Shown here one piece after another: positions 18,554 to 26,210 of a stretch of DNA of 64,000 bases (positions are counted from its first letter, which is position 1; each line of letters opens with the position of its first letter). The stretch is from positions 1 through 64,000 of the forward strand of contig ONKD01000004.1 of the NCBI GenBank assembly GCA_900318345.1, written 5' to 3'. Source of the stretch: an uncultured Prevotellaceae bacterium (lineage in GTDB: Bacteria; Bacteroidota; Bacteroidia; Bacteroidales; Muribaculaceae). A model generated the notes under the pieces. That model ran no database searches. It saw nothing but the letters and a program-made list of their open reading frames with translations, and was not told where the DNA came from. Position numbers and translations under genes: made by a program.

Positions 18554-19309
18554 TTATGGCAAGCTGGCGGATGGGGTATGAAACTTGAAACAGCCTTTGT
18601 CCGGGATGTCTATCGGGATGATGCAAGTTCCATGTTGTCGCAGGTTTTGCCGGATTGATTTGATTTCAAGATCTCTGAACTCATTGGGGAACGACCGCTT
18701 GATAAATATGGCCCGCTGCTCACCATTCCACTTGAAACGTTCTCCGATGTTCCAGGCTAAATGTCTGAGGTCCAATGTTGAAAGTTGCCCGTTGGTTATG
18801 GACGGCGAAGGTTCAATGTCCTTTGAGGTCTCCCAATTTTTGATGTTGTTACAAAAAACATGGAGGTCAGAGGTCTTCATGTAGGGGGCCAGTGTGAGCT
18901 CCACGTAATCCAAAACACATGTCATAATTTGACGCTTACGTTGTATGAGCTGCTGCTGATGGCGTTCTCTGATGACCTCAGTCTTATCTTTCTCCGGCTC
19001 TTCTGTCATTAAATCGTTTTTTGATCCAGTGACAAGACGCAACTGCTGCTTACTATGAGGGATAACAACTACCGTCTTGCCCATTGCATAACTGATGAAT
19101 GTCATCCTGATAAGAACCAGCAGCGCCAGGGTAATATATAAGATGGGTGTGAAGGCTTTTGCTTGCTCATACTGTCCGCTGATGAACTTTGAGGGAAGTA
19201 TGAACCAGTCGGCACAATCAATCCATTCGAAAAGCATTGCTATATATAAACCCATTGCAATACAGCCTACAACCAAAAAGAAAAGTTCCGTAACCTTTTT
19301 GCTCTTCAT
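18554..19309 (-). CDS. Membrane-anchored hypothetical protein of the mobile element
   Basis: 251 residues. Two transmembrane helices lie at about 8-27 (LFFLVVGCIAMGLYIAMLF) and 53-71 (FTPILYITLALLVLIRMTF). A charged linker (MTEEPEKDKTEVIRERHQQQLIQRKRQ) and a cytoplasmic C-terminal half follow, without a motif I recognise. Similar two-helix proteins with a conserved C-terminal domain are often next to integrases on Bacteroides elements. The promoter contains TAACTTTGCGCTCAA, identical to the promoter of the recombinase-like/topB operon, suggesting shared timing. Function unknown. Confidence 0.6.
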   Translation of the reverse strand: MKSKKVTELFFLVVGCIAMGLYIAMLFEWIDCADWFILPSKFISGQYEQAKAFTPILYITLALLVLIRMTFISYAMGKTVVVIPHSKQQLRLVTGSKNDLMTEEPEKDKTEVIRERHQQQLIQRKRQIMTCVLDYVELTLAPYMKTSDLHVFCNNIKNWETSKDIEPSPSITNGQLSTLDLRHLAWNIGERFKWNGEQRAIFIKRSFPNEFRDLEIKSIRQNLRQHGTCIIPIDIPDKGCFKFHTPSASLP

Positions 19310-19329
19310 ATTAATGAAATATCAATAAT

Positions 19330-19344
19330 TTGAGCGCAAAGTTA
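19330..19344 (-). promoter_or_regulatory. -7 promoter box shared with the topB operon
   Basis: On the minus strand this reads TAACTTTGCGCTCAA, identical over 15 bases to 14760-14774. It lies about 20 bp before the ATG at 19309. Confidence 0.6.
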
Positions 19345-19450
19345 CGGAATTATCCACTAATAACAGCAATCAATCCATCATAATTATGGATTTTGTGGTT
19401 AATTGGCATATTTCTGCGTCGCCTCAATATATTGAGGTATTTCGCAATCT

Positions 19451-20620
19451 TTAGCCACAATTCTTCGTTTTCTTGGTTTGAGCCGTTACTTTTTTACCAT
19501 CATCACCGAGAAGCATGGATGATATCCTTTCGGCAGCTTCCCGTCTCTTTGGGTCGGCATGACAAGCATAGATTTGTGTGGTTGTGACACTCTTGTGTGC
19601 CAGGAGCTGCTGGACAGTGTAGAGATCCGTGCCAAGTTCCACTTGAAGCGATGCGAAAGTATGCCGGAATGAGTGGAATGTTATCCGCTTTCTGATACAA
19701 GCCTTAGCAAGCCAGGTTTTCAGCGGTTTCCGTGCCATGTCTATCTCAAACCCGTCAAATACGGGCCCATATAAGGATTTTCGTCCCTCAGAGATGAGTT
19801 CGTATGCTCCCATGGTGATGGGGATAAGGTTACGTGTTTTAGTCTTTTGTGCATAGAACTCGACATACTTGTTGCCGTCGGCGTATTCCTTGATGTTTTC
19901 CCATCTGAGATTGATGATGTCACTTCGGCGCATACCTGTTAAGCAAGCGAAAATTGATGCCTTTTTCAGTACGTCGATGTCACATGGAGTACAGTAAAGC
20001 CTGCGAAGCTCTTCCATTGACAGACTCTGCTTGTCAACAGGAATGGTCTTGATTTTGTCCAAGAAGTCATTGGGGTTAGTTCGGATCATCTTGTCACGGT
20101 AAGCAATATTCAGGAAGCCACGGAATGTTGACCAATAGCCAGCGACTGAGTTGATGGCCATCGGTCTGCCGTTGCGCATGTTCTTTGCTGTCAGAAGGTA
20201 TTCGCGGAACTTGTTGCACAGATCAACGTCGATTTCTTCGCAGCGGCACTTGCCGCCAACAAAGTATGAGAAGTGTTCATAGACAAACCTCCACTTGGGG
20301 TCTTTGTTTTGAAGCATCTGATAGAAGTAGGCAAGGAAGTCGCCGTTGAATCTTTTTTTGTCAAAAATGTCATAACGTTCGTTCACGATGGACTCAAAAC
20401 GCCTGCAACGGATGGCTTCAGCTTTTTCAATCATTACCTTATTGAAGTCCTTCTCACGCTTGTTTAGAGGCTTGGGATAAATGTAAATACCAAGTGATTC
20501 ACGACGGATGGTCTTCATAGAAATGATGTCACGATAGCCTGGATAATAGTCCAGATAGAGGGAAATCATCCCGCATTTGAGGATGCGTTTCCGAAGTGTG
20601 ATTGTCTTGCAGTACTGCAT
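19451..20620 (-). CDS. Tyrosine-type site-specific integrase
   Basis: 389 residues. An N-terminal arm-binding region precedes a SAM-like core-binding domain (about 85-190) and a catalytic domain (200-389). The full catalytic set is visible: Arg231 (LTGMRRSDI), Lys259 (QKTK), His316-x-x-Arg319 (HSFRHTF), His342 (LLAHKSV) and nucleophile Tyr351 (QIYACH). This is a Bacteroidetes mobile-element integrase, which performs strand exchange between element and chromosome through a 3'-phosphotyrosine. It is one gene away from the mnmE 3' end, suggesting that end is the attachment site. Start codon is the ATG at 20620, which keeps the N-terminal arm-binding segment. Confidence 0.93.
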   Translation of the reverse strand: MQYCKTITLRKRILKCGMISLYLDYYPGYRDIISMKTIRRESLGIYIYPKPLNKREKDFNKVMIEKAEAIRCRRFESIVNERYDIFDKKRFNGDFLAYFYQMLQNKDPKWRFVYEHFSYFVGGKCRCEEIDVDLCNKFREYLLTAKNMRNGRPMAINSVAGYWSTFRGFLNIAYRDKMIRTNPNDFLDKIKTIPVDKQSLSMEELRRLYCTPCDIDVLKKASIFACLTGMRRSDIINLRWENIKEYADGNKYVEFYAQKTKTRNLIPITMGAYELISEGRKSLYGPVFDGFEIDMARKPLKTWLAKACIRKRITFHSFRHTFASLQVELGTDLYTVQQLLAHKSVTTTQIYACHADPKRREAAERISSMLLGDDGKKVTAQTKKTKNCG

Positions 20621-20722
20621 GTCTTTATTGTTTTATTAGTTTGCAAATGTCTTGACTTATTTTATGCTGATGGCAATCAGCGGATTATAATTGAAAATAA
20701 TGCTGGGATAAGTCTGAGCTTA

Positions 20723-22270
20723 TTATTTCTTATTGTCCTTCTCTTGTTTATCGGAAAAGTACTTATCGATGGCGGATTTAAGATACACTCTGAACTGGCC
20801 GTCTTTGACGCTCGGGATTATTTTGTATCTGACAATACCATACACAGTCTCCCTGTCAACATGATACTTGGCCATAATCTGCTCGACCATGTAGTAGTCT
20901 TCGGCATATTGGAGCCCTGGATTACGTGCAAAGTCAACATGGAGCTTGGAGTAATACGTGATGCCATACTCCTTTTTTGTAGGGATATTGTGACGATGAG
21001 TAAAGCTGCGTCTGGCCACAGGTGTCATGTTGTACATCTTTTCTATATCATCTGTGGTGTACCATTCTGTGATAGAGTCTGGTGACGAGTATCTGCTGAA
21101 TACATCGTCAACCGCTGTCTCATCGTAGAGCAGGATTCCTGCTACCTGCACCCTCGGTATTTTTTTCTGACGCAGTAGGAAGCCAACCCACTTTTTACTT
21201 TGTTTGTATCGTGCAGCAATCTCCTCGGCACTAATATAGCCTTCGTACCCATCTGCATCATTCTCTGATTCCACACTTGGTATGATTTCAATGCTACCAG
21301 AATGAAGTGTGATTTGCTCTGTTCTTGTTCGGTCTTCCTTTGCTTCTTCAATCTTTGCGTTGAGTTCAGAGATGCTTGTGAATCCATGCATGCGTTCCTT
21401 GATTGTCTTGTCAAACTCCTTCCGGTTAATCATTGTAAAAGTACCTCGTTTGAAGCGGTCTATATGATAGGTATGGAGATAATGGCTTACTTGATCTTTT
21501 GTGAATCCGTACTTCTCCATCACCTCCTTGAAAGTGTAGTAGAGAGGATCAATAGCTTCACCAATACCTTTCAGGCTGTCGATATGGGGTTTGGAATAGA
21601 ACACTTCCCTCCGCCTGGTGACCCTTGGTAACTTATGCCGTTTGGCAAAAGAAATGACGGCAGAGTAGGACATGTTGAACTTCTCCATAACCTGTTGGAT
21701 GGTGTAGTAATTCTCCTTATCAAAGTCCTCGATGAGTTCGGAAAAGTACCTGTCAACGGCAGTTTTTGAGAAGGACACATTGCGTCCCTCGTATATCTTT
21801 GGGATGTCGAACTGCTCAATCCGTCGCATGGCCACTTTTCGGGTCACTTGATATTTCTCACAAATCTCCTTCATTGTATAGCTATCGTGCTCGATCTTAT
21901 GCCTGTGGTTGTTCCGCTTGACATATGCCGGGGCATTGTCAAACATGGCCTCCAAATCAATTCTTCTTACGAGGGTCTTGGCCGGTAGTCTAAGAACCTT
22001 GAATTGCCCCTGAGCCATATACCTATATATGGTTGTTTTTCCCACACCCAGAAGCTTTGCAGCTTCCATTGGGCTTAGGTATGGTTTGTCTCCAAGACTT
22101 TCAACGATGGGCAACTTGGAGTGTTGTTCCTGCTCGACTTCTTCTTTCATCATCTGTTTCTTTTTTGCCTTGTAAGCCTTGTTAACACAGCTTGAAGAGC
22201 AGTAAAGAGTCGTCATTTTGTGTGCTATGAATTGTTTCCCGCACCACTGACATCGTTTCTCTATTTCCAT
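20723..22270 (-). CDS. Multi-HTH protein with N-terminal zinc finger, next to the integrase
   Basis: 515 residues. An N-terminal treble-clef-like zinc site (CQWCGKQF...LYCSSSCVNKAY, about 7-32) is followed by an excisionase-type HTH (LSPMEAAKLLGVGKTTIYRYMAQGQFKVLRL). There are then about six further copies of a repeat with consensus YT-hydrophobic-EV-x-E-K-Y-x-(V/M)-(T/S) ... IP ... G ... YS-K ... VD-x-YF. Examples are YTMKEICEKYQVTRKVAMRR, YTIQQVMEKFNMSYSAVISF and YTFKEVMEKYGFTKDQVSHY. Each copy looks like a separate DNA-reading module. The gene lies 102 bp upstream of the integrase gene on the same strand. A role in organizing the integration/excision complex or in controlling int is plausible; neither is shown. 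Confidence 0.75.
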   Translation of the reverse strand: MEIEKRCQWCGKQFIAHKMTTLYCSSSCVNKAYKAKKKQMMKEEVEQEQHSKLPIVESLGDKPYLSPMEAAKLLGVGKTTIYRYMAQGQFKVLRLPAKTLVRRIDLEAMFDNAPAYVKRNNHRHKIEHDSYTMKEICEKYQVTRKVAMRRIEQFDIPKIYEGRNVSFSKTAVDRYFSELIEDFDKENYYTIQQVMEKFNMSYSAVISFAKRHKLPRVTRRREVFYSKPHIDSLKGIGEAIDPLYYTFKEVMEKYGFTKDQVSHYLHTYHIDRFKRGTFTMINRKEFDKTIKERMHGFTSISELNAKIEEAKEDRTRTEQITLHSGSIEIIPSVESENDADGYEGYISAEEIAARYKQSKKWVGFLLRQKKIPRVQVAGILLYDETAVDDVFSRYSSPDSITEWYTTDDIEKMYNMTPVARRSFTHRHNIPTKKEYGITYYSKLHVDFARNPGLQYAEDYYMVEQIMAKYHVDRETVYGIVRYKIIPSVKDGQFRVYLKSAIDKYFSDKQEKDNKK

Positions 22271-22529
22271 AAATGTGCGTCATTATAAAGGTTTAACTCT
22301 GCGGAAAAACCGCCATTTTTGTTCCATTCAGTTCCGCAATTTCCCACTGTGTTCCACTTTGTCCCGTCAGTAGCGTTTTGGATAAGTTTCATGCTGTTCC
22401 ATGTTTGTCCCAAATATTGCATAATGGAAGACAATTTGAACACAGTTTACACTCGCGGTAGAAATATGATACAAAAATAGTACGAGAAAGTTGAAGAAAA
22501 AAATATGCACCCCGAAGTGTTAAAAACGA

Positions 22530-22556
22530 GTAAACCGCTAATTTATAGCGGTTTAC
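22530..22556 (-). terminator. Perfect 11-bp hairpin downstream of mnmE
   Basis: GTAAACCGCTA (22530-22540) and TAGCGGTTTAC (22546-22556) form a perfect inverted repeat with a 5-base loop. On the minus strand it is followed by CTCGTTTTTAAC, so it can terminate the mnmE transcript, which ends at 22597. Confidence 0.7.
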
Positions 22557-22560
22557 TTCA

Positions 22561-22590
22561 AGTTGTTCAAAGTTGTTCAGAGTTGTTTCT
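22561..22590. repeat. Three tandem 10-bp repeats at the probable attachment site
   Basis: AGTTGTTCAA, AGTTGTTCAG and AGTTGTTTCT follow one another with a 10-bp period, one helical turn, ending 6 bp from the mnmE stop codon. They may be integrase or accessory-factor sites, or part of the native mnmE 3' region. Confidence 0.5.
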
Positions 22591-22596
22591 AAGGCT

Positions 22597-23991
22597 CTAT
22601 TTGCCGATGCAGAAGTGGGAGAAGATTTCACCGAGGATGTCGTCGGTGGTGACTTCGCCGGTAATGGAGCCGAGCCAGTGGAGGCACTCGCGGATGTCCT
22701 GACCGAGGAGGTCGCCACTCAGGCCGTTGTCAAGGCCATCGATGGCGCGGGTGAGTGCTTCGCGTGCGCGAATCAGCGCCTCGTAGTGTCGGGCGTTGGT
22801 AACGATGACAGCGTCGGCATCCACTTCGGGCTGGGTTGCCGCCTCGACGATGAGCGCGCGCAAGGCCTCGACGTCGTCAACATTCTTGGCACTCATGGCT
22901 ACAACTTGAGTGCCCTCGGGCAGGATGTCATTCAGTTCACTTCTCGTGGCGATATCATCGTCAAGGTCGGTTTTGTTGAGCACGGCAATGAGGGCCTTTC
23001 CCTTGCAGCGGGCAAGGATGTCTCGAGCCATACTGGTGTCGGCACTAGTGACGTCAACGACCCAAAGCACAACATTGGCCTTGTCGATAGCCTGCCAGGA
23101 GCGCTCGATGCCCATACGCTCGACGGTGTCGCTCGACTGGCGTATGCCCGCCGTGTCGATGAAGCGGAACAGCGTGCCGCCCATGACAATGGTGTCCTCG
23201 ATGGTGTCGCGCGTGGTGCCGTGTATGTCGCTCACCAGGGCGCGGTCGTCACGCAGCAGGGCGTTGAGCAGGGTGGATTTGCCCGCGTTGGTCTGGCCCA
23301 CGATGGCGACTGGCATACCATTGCGGATGGCATTGCCGTCGCGATAGGAATCGGCCAGGCGGGATATGAGCGCATGGATGTCGCGCGCCAGGGCAGTCAC
23401 CTCGCCACGGTCGGCAAAGGTCACGTCCTCCTCGCTGAAGTCCAGTTCCAGCTCGATGAGCGACACAAAGCGCAGCAACTTGTCGCGCAGACCGTGCAGT
23501 TCATCGCTGTAGCGTCCGCGCATCTGGTTCATGGCCACATGATGGGCCACGCGGGACTGTGCCTCGATAACATCGGCAACAGCCTCAGCCTGGGACAGAT
23601 CCATACGCCCGTTGGCGAAGGCTCGACGCGTGAACTCGCCCGCCATGGCATGGCGGCATCCCGCGTCGATGAGCGCATGAATCACCTGCTGCTGAATCCA
23701 TATCGAGCCATGGCACGTCAGTTCCACGACATCCTCGCCCGTGAACGAGTTGGGTGCGCGAAAGATGGTCAGTACCACCTGGTCAAGCAACTCGCCAGCA
23801 TGATCCACCACATTGCCCAGATGGACCGTATGGGTCGCCATGTCGGCCAGGGGCTTGCCCTGCCAGCAACGTTGCACAATGTCCAGCGCTTGAGGACCGC
23901 TCACGCGGATGACGGCGATGCCTCCTCGGCCCTGCGGGGTCGAGACAGCGCAGATGGTATCGCCCATGCCATTCATTTCAATTGTGTTCAT
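22597..23991 (-). CDS. mnmE: tRNA modification GTPase MnmE (TrmE)
   Basis: 464 residues, the usual length. The N-terminal tetrahydrofolate-binding domain begins DTICAVSTPQGRGGIAVIRVSG. The GTPase insertion has G1 GQTNAGKST (near residue 230), G2/G3 GTTRDT and DTAGIR, and G4 NKTD. The C-terminus ends in the conserved FCIGK, whose Cys is catalytic. With MnmG it makes the cmnm5/nm5 group on U34 of certain tRNAs. Its start overlaps the stop of the upstream endonuclease gene by 4 bp (ATGA), suggesting translational coupling. Its intact 3' end borders the mobile element, consistent with site-specific insertion that restores the C-terminal codons. Confidence 0.97.
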   Translation of the reverse strand: MNTIEMNGMGDTICAVSTPQGRGGIAVIRVSGPQALDIVQRCWQGKPLADMATHTVHLGNVVDHAGELLDQVVLTIFRAPNSFTGEDVVELTCHGSIWIQQQVIHALIDAGCRHAMAGEFTRRAFANGRMDLSQAEAVADVIEAQSRVAHHVAMNQMRGRYSDELHGLRDKLLRFVSLIELELDFSEEDVTFADRGEVTALARDIHALISRLADSYRDGNAIRNGMPVAIVGQTNAGKSTLLNALLRDDRALVSDIHGTTRDTIEDTIVMGGTLFRFIDTAGIRQSSDTVERMGIERSWQAIDKANVVLWVVDVTSADTSMARDILARCKGKALIAVLNKTDLDDDIATRSELNDILPEGTQVVAMSAKNVDDVEALRALIVEAATQPEVDADAVIVTNARHYEALIRAREALTRAIDGLDNGLSGDLLGQDIRECLHWLGSITGEVTTDDILGEIFSHFCIGK

Positions 23992-24875
23992 CGTCTTGGA
24001 TAGTATTTAGGCCAGTCTTTAATGTTCTCCTTGCTCTCGATGACGTTCTCCACGCCATCCTCGAGCGATGCCAGGAAGTTATATCCCGTCAATGCCTCCA
24101 CCTTGTCGATGGTGGTGGCATAGTTGGTCCAGCTGTTAGGCAGTTCCTTGTTCTCCATCACAAAGGCGATGGCGCGGTTCTGCTTGGGCGAATAGATGAC
24201 CTTGAAGAAGCGCTCGGGCACAGCAATGTCGCCATGCTTGCCGATATACTCCATGTCGTCCGAGAAGATGGGACCCGTGAACACGATGAGCCGCTCAGCC
24301 GTGCGTGACCACTTGTGGACCGCTTCCTCGAGGTGGCGCCACTCGCCATCGTTCATCTCGGCTACCTGCGGGCAGATGTTGGTCATCAAGAAGCATTGCT
24401 CCATGGCAGTTCGGTTCCAGCGCATGTCCATCGCCGGCGCCATGTGTCCACGGGTGTAGCCGCTCTCCTTGTATTCCCACCAGTCGGGGCAACCCTTCAC
24501 ATTGTGGTCGCGCTCAAACTGGTAGTCGTTGCGGTTCTCGGCTTCACGCGAGTCGGCCATCGAGGTCATGGTGTTGGTCAACTCATATGCTACGCAGTTG
24601 GGCACGCGGTAGTTCTTGTTGAAATATACCACGATGGACTTGTAGCGCACCGTCTGATTCTCGAGCCGTTCAGGCAGTTTTACATCGAGCAACGACTGGT
24701 CGCCCGTTGACTTGTAGTCCTTCCCCTCGTCCTGTTTGTCGGTAGTCTGCTCCTCGGTAGGCAGTTCATCGTTGTAGGCACTCTTGTAGAAAGAGTTTTT
24801 CAAGTCAGCTCCCTTATATCCCAGCAGCAGCAATATCACCGCCCCAATCAAGTATAATATCTTCTTCTTGCTCAT
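23988..24875 (-). CDS. Membrane-anchored DNA/RNA non-specific endonuclease (paralogue 1)
   Basis: About 295 residues; the ATG at 24875 is chosen over an upstream in-frame GTG. An N-terminal uncleaved-type signal/TM segment (ILYLIGAVILLLLGYKG) and an acidic linker lead to a NUC1/Serratia-type beta-beta-alpha-metal nuclease domain. It has YTRGHMAPAMDMRWN (catalytic His, about residue 155) and MTNICPQ (metal-binding Asn), followed by GEWRHLEE. It cleaves DNA and RNA without sequence specificity, outside the cytoplasm. It overlaps mnmE by ATGA. Two paralogues lie upstream (26211-27134, 27168-28001). Confidence 0.88.
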   Translation of the reverse strand: MSKKKILYLIGAVILLLLGYKGADLKNSFYKSAYNDELPTEEQTTDKQDEGKDYKSTGDQSLLDVKLPERLENQTVRYKSIVVYFNKNYRVPNCVAYELTNTMTSMADSREAENRNDYQFERDHNVKGCPDWWEYKESGYTRGHMAPAMDMRWNRTAMEQCFLMTNICPQVAEMNDGEWRHLEEAVHKWSRTAERLIVFTGPIFSDDMEYIGKHGDIAVPERFFKVIYSPKQNRAIAFVMENKELPNSWTNYATTIDKVEALTGYNFLASLEDGVENVIESKENIKDWPKYYPRR

Positions 24876-24952
24876 ATCGTCTGTTTTTTTAATACCCACT
24901 TCACTAACTCAAATGAATTTCAGAAAGTGGTAAACTTGATATTCTTAAAATT

Positions 24953-25963
24953 TTAAAGTGTTTCTAACATCTTCTTAAATTCATCTTCTGTTGGCAAATA
25001 AAGTTTGTACCTAGAAGCGAAAATCTGTTTTCCTTCGTTCAATACAGAATATTTCACGATTGCTTCACTCTTTTGTGAACACAGAATGATGCCAAGTGTG
25101 GGATTATCGTCATTATTCCTGTATAGGGCATCAAACATGCGAATGTAGCTATCCATCTGCCCTACATCTTCATGAGTGAGTTTTCCAAGTTTGAGGTCAA
25201 TCAACACATGACATTTCAAAATGCTGTGATAGAAAACCAAATCAACATAAAAATCCTCATCATCATATCGCATTCTTTGTTGCCTTGCCACAAAACAAAA
25301 ACCGCGTCCTAATTCTAACAAGAATTGCTGTAGATGGTCTATTAAGGCCTGCTCCAAATCACTCTCTCGTAAAGCGGGATATTCTTTAAGGTTTAAGAAT
25401 TCCAGCACATAAGGATCATGAATAAAGTGTGTTGGGTGCAGAGTGTTGAGTTTTTCTTGAGCTTCATGAATCACAGGAGCTTTGTCCCTGCTAGCCATAA
25501 GACGTTCATAGTATAACGTGGAAATCTGCCTATCCATCTGCCTGGTACTCCAAACGGCATTTGCCGCTTCATTCATATACCAGATACGGACTTGTTCATC
25601 TTCAATGCTGATAAGCCGTCGATAGTGTGACCACGTTAATTCGGGACGCAGTGTGTCCCGATTTTTGAAAACGAGGTAGAACTGGCGCATTTTGCGCAGT
25701 TCACGCTCATCAAGACCTTTACCATATTCTATTGTAAGCTTTGACGCTAACTCTTTTAACAGCCCTTTGCCATATCCAGCCCTTGTTTCGCCATGTTGTT
25801 CATGTTCTACTATTGTTTGACCTATCAACCAATAACTCTCAACCATAGCGAAATTGACGGCGCTATATGCACGCTGTCTAGCACTGGTCAGGATGCTTTT
25901 GACTCGTTCATAAAGCTGCTCCATACCAGGCTCAGGATTTGTGTTTTGAATTTCCTTACTCAT
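24953..25963 (-). CDS. YhcG/DUF1016-family PDDEXK nuclease
   Basis: About 336 residues from the ATG at 25963. The N-terminal DUF1016_N region has ARQRAYSAVNFAMVESYWLIGQTIVEHEQHG and a GYGKGLLKELASKL stretch. The C-terminal YhcG-type PD-(D/E)XK region has RQQRMRYDDEDFYVDLVFYHSILKCHVLIDLKLGKLTHEDVGQMDSYI, with the Asp...Asp-Leu-Lys core. Family members are linked to defence or mobile DNA; the cellular role is unsettled. It stands between two DNA/RNA endonuclease genes, so four consecutive nuclease genes lie together here. Usually named YhcG or RpnC-like; no specific activity is shown. Confidence 0.88.
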   Translation of the reverse strand: MSKEIQNTNPEPGMEQLYERVKSILTSARQRAYSAVNFAMVESYWLIGQTIVEHEQHGETRAGYGKGLLKELASKLTIEYGKGLDERELRKMRQFYLVFKNRDTLRPELTWSHYRRLISIEDEQVRIWYMNEAANAVWSTRQMDRQISTLYYERLMASRDKAPVIHEAQEKLNTLHPTHFIHDPYVLEFLNLKEYPALRESDLEQALIDHLQQFLLELGRGFCFVARQQRMRYDDEDFYVDLVFYHSILKCHVLIDLKLGKLTHEDVGQMDSYIRMFDALYRNNDDNPTLGIILCSQKSEAIVKYSVLNEGKQIFASRYKLYLPTEDEFKKMLETL

Positions 25964-26142
25964 GATATGAGTTATTCGATTAAACACTTATTACGCCACA
26001 AAGTTAGTAAAAGTTATCTTGAATAACAAATAATCTTTGCGGGGTTTAGGCTGACGCACGAGTTTCAAACAACCTGCACAACGAGGAACAACAACTACAA
26101 CAACTATTCGTTGTGAATTTGAGCACTGTTACACTGCAAATT

Positions 26143-26174
26143 AGCCCAATCAGTCAAATATGACCAATTGGGCT
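26143..26174 (-). terminator. Hairpin downstream of endonuclease paralogue 2
   Basis: AGCCCAAT (26143-26150) pairs with ATTGGGCT (26167-26174), with an inner GTCA/TGAC pairing. It lies 37 bp beyond the stop codon at 26211. No clear T tract follows, so termination is only probable. Confidence 0.45.
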
Positions 26175-26210
26175 TCCTGCAACCTAGGGGTATCGGATTT
26201 CATATTCAGT

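Larger units (their letters stand above)
7630..22596. mobile_element. Integrative mobilizable element next to the 3' end of mnmE (left limit approximate)
   Basis: The segment carries a complete mobilization and integration set: tyrosine integrase, multi-HTH protein, excisionase-like HTH protein, topoisomerase III, MobV relaxase with a repeat-rich upstream region, plus OmpA-like, lipoprotein and SLOG-like cargo. The integrase module lies against the 3' end of mnmE, a known attachment site of the Salmonella genomic island SGI1 family. No type IV secretion (tra) genes are visible, so transfer would need a helper element. The right limit is placed at the mnmE stop. The left limit is uncertain: the element could also include the RHS locus and continue beyond the window. 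Confidence 0.65.

Noticed and set aside
7586-22556. The left terminator (7586-7629) and right hairpin (22530-22556) as paired attachment repeats, because both contain AACCGCT
   Set aside because: The shared part is too short and each is explained as a terminator; no direct repeat of the mnmE end was found on the left.
22573-24003. A 476-codon plus-strand frame antisense to mnmE
   Set aside because: The minus-strand frame is clearly MnmE with all GTPase motifs; this is its shadow.
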